DNA of 64,000 nucleotides, from NCBI GenBank assembly GCA_003344405.1, contig NOWV01000141.1, positions 124,001-188,000 on the forward strand, written 5' to 3'. This DNA is from Trichoplax sp. H2 (lineage: Eukaryota; Placozoa; Uniplacotomia; Trichoplacea). Shown here one piece after another: positions 25,036 to 35,654 of the stretch (positions are counted from its first letter, which is position 1; every line of letters starts with the position of its first letter). A model generated the notes under the pieces. The model saw nothing but the letters and a program-made list of their open reading frames with translations. It did no database searches and was not told the origin of the DNA. The position numbers were made by a program, and so were the translations under genes.

Positions 25036-25429
25036 AACGCTCGATATGATTCATTCGAAAGCTGAAAGCATTTCTCGGTATGCTGCTGATTTCTGGCTAT
25101 CAAAATCATGACAAGACGAGAATTAGGGTTTCAATTCCCTGGAGAGAATTAATTTTCGCCACAACAAACCAAGGTCCACTACCAACTATGTCCTATACTA
25201 TAATTCAGTCTGGAGATTGATATTAATGCCTGGCAGAACCAATTCCATTAATGGAGTATTCGTAGTAGACCACAAGTAATCAAGAAGGGTAAATAAGTAT
25301 CACTGAAGCAGTAGTATAAAATCTTTCAGTAAAGGATGTGATTTAATCGCTTATTAAATAATAAGCAACAAGGGTAGAATATCCAAACAAACAGATGACT
25401 AGTATATAGGATGTTATCATCGAGCTGTA

Positions 25430-26660
25430 GTTATAGCTATTAATTGGAAAATTATACCGGTAAATAATTTTTTCCTCTAGTAATATATTGTGAATCCTAT
25501 AAATTACATTTATGCCTTACTATACACGTCTTTTTTAATAGGTACTATTAGACCGGATGCTGTATATTGTATGATTACTACCGGATCAGCTATCTGTAAA
25601 TTAATAAACGATATTTACGGCAGTTTTTATATCTAGTACCAATTATCATCTCTGTCATGGTGTACTTTAGTCGATTATTGAAGTAAAATAATATAGACAG
25701 AGTATTAAGCAAAGTTATATTATGACGATAGATGAAATGATCTGGAGATCAATTAGATAAATCTTCTCTTGAGTCTACGAAGCTTCTAATGCTTTATGTA
25801 AAGCCAGGGGTTCCGTTACTATTTTTGAACACTAGCATATAGCTGCTATTAGAAAAATTACACCTGTATGCACTTTTTCCTCCAGTAATATGTTGTAGAT
25901 CTTATCAATTAAATTTATGCTTTTATTATTTAAACATTTTTTAAAAGTACCTTTAGACCTATTGCCATATCTTGTATTAGTACTACTGGATCAGCCTGTA
26001 AATTAATAAATGACATTTACGGCAGTTTTTGTATATATTTAGGACCAATTGTCATGCGGTAATGGTGTGAATTAGTCGGTTATTAAAAATTAAACAATAC
26101 AGGCAGGGTATTAAACAAAATTATTTCATGGTGATAGGTGATAATTATTTAGATAGCTATTAGATAAATCTTCTTTCGAGTTTATGAAGCATTTAATTCT
26201 TCATGTAAAGCTAAGGATTTTGTAACTCTTCATAGACAGCAGCCTATAGCTATTATTACTAAATCATATCGGTTATGTTTTGTTTTCTCTACTAATTTTG
26301 TATGGATCTTCCAATCCTATTTATGCGTATATACGCCTTTTTTGTTTATGTATCTTATGAAAGTAACAATACACCTGTTGATTGTTGCTATATCTTGTAT
26401 AAGTAGTACTACTACTGGATCAACTACTTGTAAATTAATGAACGACATTTATGGCAGTTTTTATATGTAATTAGGATCAATTATTATCTCAGTAATGGTG
26501 TAAATTAGTCGGTTATTAAAGTAAAGCAAGATATTAAAAACAAAATTACGAGGACTGCTATCTATGACTGTAGCTAGAAACGATTATTTGGCAACCATAA
26601 GTGTTTTTTTCTCTAGTACCTATCATGACTCATGTCATACATATTGAAGCCTTAATATAA
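25430..26660. repeat. Three-copy tandem repeat, unit about 300-420 bp, plus a partial copy
   Basis: Units share ttttYcctctagtaat, a ttatgcctt tract, gactactactggatcagc or variant, taaattaatRaacgacatttacggcagttttt and aattagtcggttattaaa. The starts are near 25465, 25876 and 26284, with a fragment at 26605. Noncoding. Confidence 0.8.
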
Positions 26661-29600
26661 AAGTGCAGTTCTATCAGACCAGCTACTAGTGCATTAATGA
26701 ACAAAAATTTCGTAACAAAGATATCATAACTTTGTATTAATGGAATTAGCATTGGATAGAAAAGTTTACTCATGGAACTGGCAGTTGATCAGCTTTCAAT
26801 TTTTTAAATTAAACAGATCTTGTCTCAATATTCAATTCTTATTTTTAAATTGCCCTGATTAGATATTTACATTAACATATCATCAAAGCTCATTTTTGGA
26901 TACTTTGTATGAAGATGATTTAATTATAGTAATCTTGGCAAAGTTCTAGACCGTAGGCTAATCGTTTTATGCACTACTGATATAAAATTTCAAATGTAGG
27001 GCAATCATAGGGCACAAGGTAAGGCCAATACATAAACTTCTTCTAATCTACCGAGTTTTCATTTCATCGTCAATCATGATAACTCGATAGACGTAAGCGA
27101 AAGAAGAAAGTTATATCTAACATTTAAATGCTTGCCTTGTTCATTGATAAAATAATTCTGAACGATGGCTCTATTCTAAATCCAATCGTTCGATCAAATT
27201 ATCATTAAAAAGAGAGAAAATGATGAAAGATAGCTTTTGAGTTGTATTTGCTTATTCTTAATCTCTTGTCATTCTTTTTCTGTATTCAATCATAAACCAA
27301 TTAATTGCTTGTAACTTCCAATAGCCATTTTAGTGATCGAATTGCCATCAAAGAAATTATTGTCTAGCCGACGATGTTATTCATTCAAAAACTTTGATTT
27401 AAAAGCAATAGCTTAGGTGCTGAATAGATGGGAAGCCAGTCAAGGATTGTTTTCACTCTATTGATGGACTAATTCAATAATAGTCATCATTCTGCAAGTT
27501 AATTACCATTTGATTAACTCATGGATATGTAAGGGCAAAAACTTTTGTAATCTAAACAATACGTAATAGCCAACAACAAGCCTTTACGTTTACAATAAGT
27601 TGCTTTAAATACAATATATACTAGATCATTGTCTCTTTCTGGCCGATAAACAAGGTGTTAGTGAAATCCTGAGGGAACTTTTAATATTTGTTTTACTTTT
27701 TCTATCTTCGTCTGATTCGATTCCAAGATAGAATAAGATAGTTGTTGCACAACAGTGTTCCCTTTTGCTTTATTATTAGATTACTTATATCTCGGTAATA
27801 ATAATTTATTACTGATGAAGCTAATTTAATACTTGTATTCATCTGGCTATCTGCAGAGAATCATCTTTATCTAATGCTATCCTTGGTTAAACAAGGAGCG
27901 CAATCAACATTTTAGATTCGGTAAATAAAATCAAGTAAAAGTGTCATTTTTCACCCTCATTCGATGTATTTGTACTAATTAGATTAGGAAGAACTTTCAT
28001 CATTGCTATGAGATGGATTCTAATCATCGCTGACGTTTACCTTTGTGTCTGATTTTAAAATTTTGACAGATAAAGCTAATCAGAAATTGTGGTGTGGTCA
28101 TCAGAATTGTAAATTTTAAAAACCAGCGCCTATAGTCGCGGCTAATCACCAATATACAGGTGCGATAATCATTTATCTGGTACTGGCAGTCAGAAAAAAT
28201 TAGATTATCGGAGCTTTACTATGCATACCTACAAATTGATTTCATTTTATCTAAATAGTATGCAAAGCTAAATAATCTATAGAGTTATTCATAGCTAAAT
28301 TCCGTGAAAAGGTACACTCATAATCTCATTCTGTCATAAAAATTATTCTAGCCAAGTAAAACCCTTTTAGCGCATATTAATGCTTGCGATGTATTCTATT
28401 TAGATAAACTTCGTATTCAGATGGGGTCCTAAGTTAGTTTATTATAATTACCCATATCTTAGTGGCATAACCCAATTAGTAACTATGTAGTCCTCGGTAC
28501 TAGCCTATAAAAGCTGACAATTTGTAAGTTAGGTCGTCCCGTGAAGAATATTTTAGTCAACTTTTTTTAACTGATATTGATTTTCAGGAATACTATACCA
28601 AAGCCTGTTTCAGTAAAGCAAGCATCGAGAAAGAATAAATTATTATGACTCGCGTGATCTTGTAGCTATAATACTGCTCAAAATTAGCCATTGTAAAAAC
28701 TTCTATATAAATACTACATAAACAATGACGGAATTATATTATTAGAAACCTCAAGGGAGGAGAGAAATCCCGAAGCGCTGATATTGATTTCCTGAGCATA
28801 CACACAGAACTAAAGTACTACTCTTAGCAGTTAGAATAGTAAAGTAGATAATTGTTATTTTCTGATATAATCTTATAGCAAGATAGTGCAAATTATTCAG
28901 CATTAACTGTTATGATATAGCATAGTAATAGTGAAATCAATAACAGTACGCGTTATTTTTGAAGACTAGCAAATTGGAAGAAATTATGAGCAGTAGCTAT
29001 TGATTTCTAAAGTATATTATTGCTAAAAATACAATTTTTAAACATAATAATGCTAGATTAGTTTGCATGGATTTGTCATAATGTAATACGCAGCTGATCA
29101 TAATTAGCAAACATTTGGTTATATAAAATATTAAAGTGCTATAAATTAATTAAATTATGCCATGGTGAACTCAGTAGTTGCAGTAAGATTTTTACCACCA
29201 AATTAAAATTAGCTGCATTCAAAGTTAAAATTTTAAAAGGGTATGGCATACTTCTTTCCGATCTTGTTACGTAAATAAGACAGAGTGCGGGTATAATGGA
29301 TTAATTCTTGTAAATATTAATGAATTATTATAGTTTACTTTTCTTCTCTTGCACGACAATATTAAAATTGAGATCTTATTTTCAATATAGTTTTAAGTTT
29401 AGCAAATTAGCGCACATAACGTGGGTTAGAATCCCCTTTAGATTTAAGAATTGGCAATTCTGAAAATTTTTCGACCTTATCTGCTGTGTACACTTTCATC
29501 TTACAGATTATTCAATTTATTCTGATGTGTCTTTATTAGATTGTGCAATAATTATTATATGTAAAAATCCTAATGCACGAATATGATTCCAATGAGTAAA

Positions 29601-29986
29601 ATAGTTGCTAGTCTTTTTTTAATTTTTTATCTTCACGTATTTTAAAGTTTATTCTTTATCGATCGATATTAGACTTTTGCGATGATCATTACTGTATATC
29701 ATTCCTGATGTACGATATGACAGTATTAAAAAATTACTAACAGCGGGACATTTTCTAAATGTTTCTTATATATTTTCAATTAGATGAGATTGCTAACTGA
29801 GCCAATGCTGAAGTAGTCTGCGTCTGTTATAGAAATCTTTTACGACAAATAATTTTTAAAAATTATTTACTTCACTGATACAGCTTGTACTCTTTTGTTA
29901 CTTTAAAGATTATCTGTCGCTCTATCTATCAGATGTACTTATCTAGTCACAATCAAGTCAAGAATTTTTTTTTTGATTGAAATAGG

Positions 29987-32900
29987 ATGGTGGAGAAATT
30001 ATTATACCGCTTATCTGAATTCGCTAATAATTTTACATGTTGCGGGGTATTAAGTTATAGCAATATAGAACTAATAGCAGTTGAAAATTGATATCCTATT
30101 ATCAATCTCACTTGTTGTAATTCTGCTTATATACTGTAGCTAAATACGATAACTCAATCTTATGTTATTGTACAGTGTTACCTAAGTTACGTTGCTTCAA
30201 ATCGTACGATCCTATTAGGTACTAAGTAAGCCTGAAAAAAGGCGAGAGAGTCAAGCAGAAGAAGTAATGTTGCTTCGTCCAAGAAGTGCAAGTAGAAGTT
30301 CTAGTGTTGATACGTTGAATGAAATAGATGATTATCCACCGCAGACGGTAACCTAATTAAAAATCATTTATTTTTTGCGGTTAAAATAAGATTAGCGATT
30401 CATTTGTTTGTTATCATAGAACATTCGCTAAAAAGGATTCATATTCTATTTCGATTATCACTCTACGTAGGAAATTACTCTAGTTTATAATAAAGTAGGC
30501 AAGAAACAATGTGACGGCCATTATAGCCAAAATTTGATCATACGCTACGATGGGAAAGCCTTTGTTTATAAAGTGTGGAATTTTCGTGTACGTATAACAT
30601 ATGATATTTAGCTGAATCTCAGGCTGTTTTAGGAGTAACCAAAAGACGTAATAAGTTCTTGCTCCTGATATTCATTATATTTCAATATGACTATCTAATA
30701 TTTTTATGCGGCGAATGTTTAATACTAATAAATTGAGATTAATATCATGCTAATGAAATTAAAGAATGCAGAAAAACTGAGATAAATATTGCTTTTACAG
30801 CTAGATGATTGCAAAGAGACGAGAACAGCCGTTAGGAAGCTGATTAGGTAATAAATTATCCGTCGCTATAAGTTATGGCTTTTGTTTTATTGCAGCTGCT
30901 GTTTTTATCTGAATATACAGGCTAAAACATGATAATATTTTAAAATCCTATCGGTACTATCGCTATCCTGGAGGCGTATTGGAGTGTTATTTCGAACATA
31001 CTTTAAGAGATCATATTAAGGCTCAGGTATGTCATAATAATAATAGTGCCATAAAGTGCCAATTTTAATACTCTGTAGTAATTGCCATTTCCTTCATCTT
31101 GACTTTAGCAATCAAAAAAAATCTTCCTAAATTCACAACAACGCTATCAAGTTCTTACCGATATATTAAATGGCTTGGAATATTTACATGATCATGGTAT
31201 TGTTCATGAAAACTTAACCACGTAGGTGTAGGATTGATTTAAATCTGTCATAATTCGTTGTAGAAGTCCATATGATAAGAAGTCGAAGTTTTTGTTTTAA
31301 GGTGGTTTGAAATCAAAATTATCGCTAAATAATTCATTCCCATCTAGACCAAATTAGCTAATCGTATACCTTTAGATATGTTGCATGACTGCAAAATATT
31401 TTATAACGATAAAATCATAATTGCATTAGGTACTATAAATCCGCCTTGCTCTATCTGTATAAATTACTCAAATTCCATTTTATTCTATCTTAATTGTTTG
31501 TAGAAAGAATATTTTGATTACGAACACTGGAGAAGCCAAATTAAGCGATTTTGGATATGTTAGCTTATTTCAAACGAAGTTAGCACTATCCAAGAAAGCA
31601 TTATATCACCATCATAAAATTGCTTATATGTGCCAGGATGCTCTAAATGGCCACGTTGGCAAGAAAAATGATATTTATAGCTTTGCAATTGTATGTTTTT
31701 GATTTTTGCAATTGTTACTGTATAGTCATTTCAATTATTTTAGCTTAGAATTATAAGAAACACTTTATTAAAATTAAAAATTTAATATTAAAAGTTTAGC
31801 GTTAAATTGATTAATAGGTTGCCACCGAAGTTATATCAGGAAAGCAAGCTTACGATGCCTTTAGGATCCCCCAATATCTGGTATGTAAGAGATTATACTT
31901 AAATCATACAGCCGATAATCATAATTGTATGATGTACCGAACGAGACAGTTCTACAGAATTTCTTTAACTGCTTTAGTAGATAGTTGAGTTTAAAACGTA
32001 AAGTAAAAATAATAATTAATATAAAATATGGCAAATATGATTAATATCAGTACTAATAATGGCTCAATATCAGTAATGTTGGCAGTGCAACATTAATATT
32101 GTTTATAATTTATGGACTGAGAAAACAGTCAGTTCAAAGGAGATAAAATTATTTCGTTCACTAAGAATTTTATGTAGTGCCACTCTAGAAAATATTATAA
32201 TTCATTTAAATAAGGATGAATCTTAAATCTAGCTAAAAAAAACTATGTAAAATATTAATTTTGAATTAAATCTAGCCTTAGCTAGCTATCTAGTTTTCAT
32301 TTTTTTATCGATCACATGACGAAATTTATAAACAGCAAACTAATTATGTTCACTGTTAGCTTGTTCAACTTGACTGAATTTTTATTGAGTAATCAAGTTA
32401 CCCAAGTTTGGAATGATTACAATGTTAACATTCATCAATATTAAATAATCTGGAGTTTACAAAATATTTATATCTTAACTTAATAGCGTGATTGGCTAGC
32501 TAACGAAAAATACTGGAAACATCTGAACGATAAACGTCTTGGCTCACGTCATCAGGAGAAAAAGTTGTTTTCCACTTCTATTTCTGGCAAAACTTTTCGG
32601 GTTGAATTGCTAGAAATTTGTAATAAATGTTGCAGTGAACATGCTACGAATAGGCCTTCGCTGGTGGAAGTAAGATACCGAATTCATATTTAATTAATCG
32701 ATTAATCTTAATTCTCTCTATTTAGTGAAAAGTGTTGACTTACCTATGCTATCTATACATATATTCTATAATACCGTACACTGTAAATGACGCAATGATT
32801 AGAAATGATAATAATGATAAATACTTTGCTTTGTAGAAAAGAAAATTTAGCTAACTTCACTCACTTGCATCCTTTCAAAATGCAATGCCTTATTAGTTAA

Positions 32901-33168
32901 TAGTATTTAGAATCATACTATATTTTAGGTATTTGTGAGAACTTCATCTAAGTTGAAACACACTCTTAAATCTAGCTTCCAATGTGAGATCAATAGGGCG
33001 ACGAAAATTATAGAGGTATTAAGTTTAATAATTTATCATTTGTAATAGGTTAAGACCGGTTTTGCTTTACTCAAGATGAAGTATACCAAAGGCAAGCAAC
33101 CTTTGGTACTTTATGAGAAATGGGAAGGGATGAGAACTAAACTAAATCACGTCCTAGGACGACAATGA
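29987..33168 (+). CDS. TKL/IRAK-like pseudokinase with DFG kept but HRD lost (374 aa)
   Basis: Model exons: 29987-30046, 30219-30347, 30471-30587, 30801-30847, 30921-31026, 31109-31221, 31504-31690, 31818-31880, 32487-32669, 33049-33168. Exon 1 (20 codons) ends in FTCCG, matching the Cys-cluster first exons of the two upstream paralogues. Exon 2 is Arg/Ser-rich (RPRSASRSSSV). Kinase-like part: DGHYSQNLI in place of the glycine loop, Lys about residue 97 (FVYKVW), LKHDNIL, YLHDHGIVHENLT (HRD replaced by HEN, about 186-188), KNILIT, an intact SDFG (Asp about 206) and NRPSLVE. The catalytic Asp is Asn, so activity is unlikely, though metal binding through DFG may persist. An alternative end uses 32929-33015 as an extra or terminal exon; I prefer 33049-33168 because VKTGF aligns with IKGKL of the paralogue and AATAAA follows 45 nt after the stop. 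Confidence 0.8.
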
Positions 33169-33212
33169 GTACATAAGCTTATAGGATGACGGATAATTAT
33201 ATATAAACTAAT

Positions 33213-33218
33213 AATAAA
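33213..33218 (+). promoter_or_regulatory. Polyadenylation signal AATAAA of the fourth kinase-like gene
   Basis: This AATAAA is 45 nt after the TGA at 33166-33168 and supports that exon as the transcript's end. Confidence 0.55.
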
Positions 33219-35567
33219 TTATATTTTAAATTGTTTATTTGAGAAATCAATTAAATATTTTTATGTACTGATCGTAGGTAGAACAATATAAATTGATAAC
33301 GACTACTTTTCTAGCCAAGCTAGAAGCTAAAATATGTGCTATAGTATCGGTCAGACGGCACTTAACCAATTGATTAATCATGCTTATTATAGTACCGTTT
33401 CTATACGATCATAAATGATCAGAACTTCGGAGGAGATAGAAAGTTTTCGTTTTATTAACATTCATTTCTATAGACTGTCTTGGCTCCTCGTGTATTAGAA
33501 CTTTCCATAAGATGGTAAAAATGTTAAAAATTTTATTTCTATAATATAGCATATAGGTGTTTCCCTTTTTATACTAGAAATTATTTATGATTTTGATATC
33601 CTTTAAAGATGCTAACGATAACAGTACTAATTTATACGTACAGTATCATCGAAAAACAGATGCAATTTCCCCATACTTTCACTGTGTTGGATGTTTAGAT
33701 TGACTTTACATTTTATTGATGGACGTGCAAATTAAAACTTCAAAGTGGATGCTGTAACAAATGTGAGAGTTAATACAATATTTGATTTTATCATTAGAAG
33801 CCGTGGACTTCTTTAAAAGTCTATCTGTGAATTCATTACTGATCTTTACATGATCGCATACTTCCGCTTGGAACTACTTATCTTCATACCCTAGTTGTAC
33901 GTACGAGTATTACGCTTAAATTTTATTACTAAAATATAATTTTTGGGGGGGTGTATCCAGTATTTATAAGTACAGCATTTATACTCGTTATATAACTATT
34001 ATTTACAATCCGTACATAAATATATATAATTTTTTCATAATTTTAAACTATTTCACGGTACTTACTCATCAATGAATGAGTTCATTCTATCTATGCACCC
34101 ATGATATGATCTTTATGCAACAGTAAATGTGGATTTTATTTACATCTTTCTATATCTGTAACTTATTAGCTGACAAGCAGGTATCAATAAATAGCGTTTA
34201 GTTTTTAAATAGTGTTTTGTTGATATTAAAAGCATTGCCAAATGAATACGTACTGTTTATAGTATTTATGATAAAGGCTTGTTATCACACTGAGAAAACA
34301 ACGCGAATAATATGAAAGATCATATGGTAGATTAAAATTTCCTGCTGTTAATTGTACGTATGTTTACTAATGTCTCTAGTATAGTATACCGTATATGCTT
34401 AGTTTTTACTGGCTTTGGATTAAGAAAGTTGATATCTTAGAATTAATCGATATTCCACTTAAAAAATTAATCCTAGCTAGTAGGATGGAGTCGTTATCAA
34501 ATCTGCACTATTTAGGGTAATTGTAGATTGCATGAATTTTGGCTAAGATCGTACTTTATTCAAGCTTATAAATAGGTAAGTCATAGAAATATGAATTGAG
34601 ACAAGATTTAGGTATGATTCTTAAATTAATTTTTGATTAAGAGCTTTCAGGGATATACTCTATTTATATGTTTAACGAACAAAACGATAGTGCAAAGAAT
34701 GTCTGTATAAAACATAAATTGATATGGAATCCAGCGTATACGTTACTGAGCCTTACTCTAAGAACCAATGATTTGAAGTAAAGCTGAACACTATTACAGG
34801 ACTGTTAACCACAGTATGCAGCCTATTGATTATCTGTTCAAGAGATCAATGATTCTAAAGCTAGTAGAACTATGTAAATGCATATAAGGCATATTGAAAT
34901 CAAATATCCTATTCCTCAGAGGCTTTTTAGAATTCTATAACCATATTCTATCAGAATTTTCAATTGCTGTAAATATTGGTGCCATTTAACGTTTAAAGTT
35001 AAAATCAATGTTCCAACAAAATGGTAAATAAAAGGTTATAATTTGATTCAAAGCAACTTAATTACACGATAAACAGGTGTTATGGAATTTAAAATATCCA
35101 TTTCCTGTTGCTTAAAATATTCCAATATTGCTGCAAGTGTTGCACCAGTAAAACTTATCCTTTAAGCTCAGTCAATCTGTAATTATAATTAATACTAAAG
35201 ATCTTAGCACATTATTGCTGAAGGACTCTTTCAATAATTAAATATAATATCATGAATTTTCACTGTTAGTTGGTATGTTTCAAATATTATACCATAAATT
35301 CCGATCAAATAAGTTAATGATACAGTAACGAACCAGTCTAATATTTAGATTAAAATAACATCATACAAAAAGATCTTTTCCTAGCAACTTCAAATGCTAT
35401 GTGAAATGATACCAGTCAAATAAACTGGATTGCAGTAATTCTTATCTGCAAATAGTTGATTTCTTCAATCCATGATTTAATGCGCAGCATAAACACATCA
35501 ATTTATAAGTTTAGTATCTATTTTGAACATCATTTTTAGTTATAGAAGGTAGATTTAATGTTAGCAA
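33219..35567. other. Convergent intergenic spacer, nothing recognised
   Basis: This AT-rich stretch lies between the 3' ends of a plus-strand and a minus-strand kinase gene. It includes a short G run near 33946. No gene-like exon, RNA gene or organised repeat was recognised. Confidence 0.55.
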
Positions 35568-35573
35568 TTTATT
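35568..35573 (-). promoter_or_regulatory. Polyadenylation signal AATAAA of the minus-strand active kinase
   Basis: On the minus strand, AATAAA lies about 82 nt past the stop codon of the 35655-38110 gene. Confidence 0.45.
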
Positions 35574-35654
35574 TTACGTCATGATGTTTGCTGATTAGAA
35601 GTCAAAATTTAGATGTAAATGTAGAGATAAAAGACGGGTTTGCACGTTAGCAGA

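Larger units (their letters stand above)
19225..29986. other. Long gene-free stretch rich in tandem repeats
   Basis: No supported gene was found on either strand across 10.7 kb. The open frames present (for example 24043-24231 and 24544-24756) are short; the second lies inside a tandem array. The recognisable content is repeats at 21620-22860, 24395-25035 and 25430-26660. The remaining sequence is AT-rich and featureless. Exons of a gene with very short exons could be missed by eye. Confidence 0.5.

Noticed and set aside
29395-29445. GGGTTAGAATCCC resembles a tRNA T arm.
   Set aside because: The invariant C of TTCGA is missing and no acceptor stem or anticodon arm can be formed upstream.
32929-33045. 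Exon-like frame VFVRTSSKLKHTLK in the last intron of the HEN pseudokinase.
   Set aside because: Including it before 33049 requires a 33-bp intron, and the alternative last exon aligns better with paralogues; kept only as an alternative.
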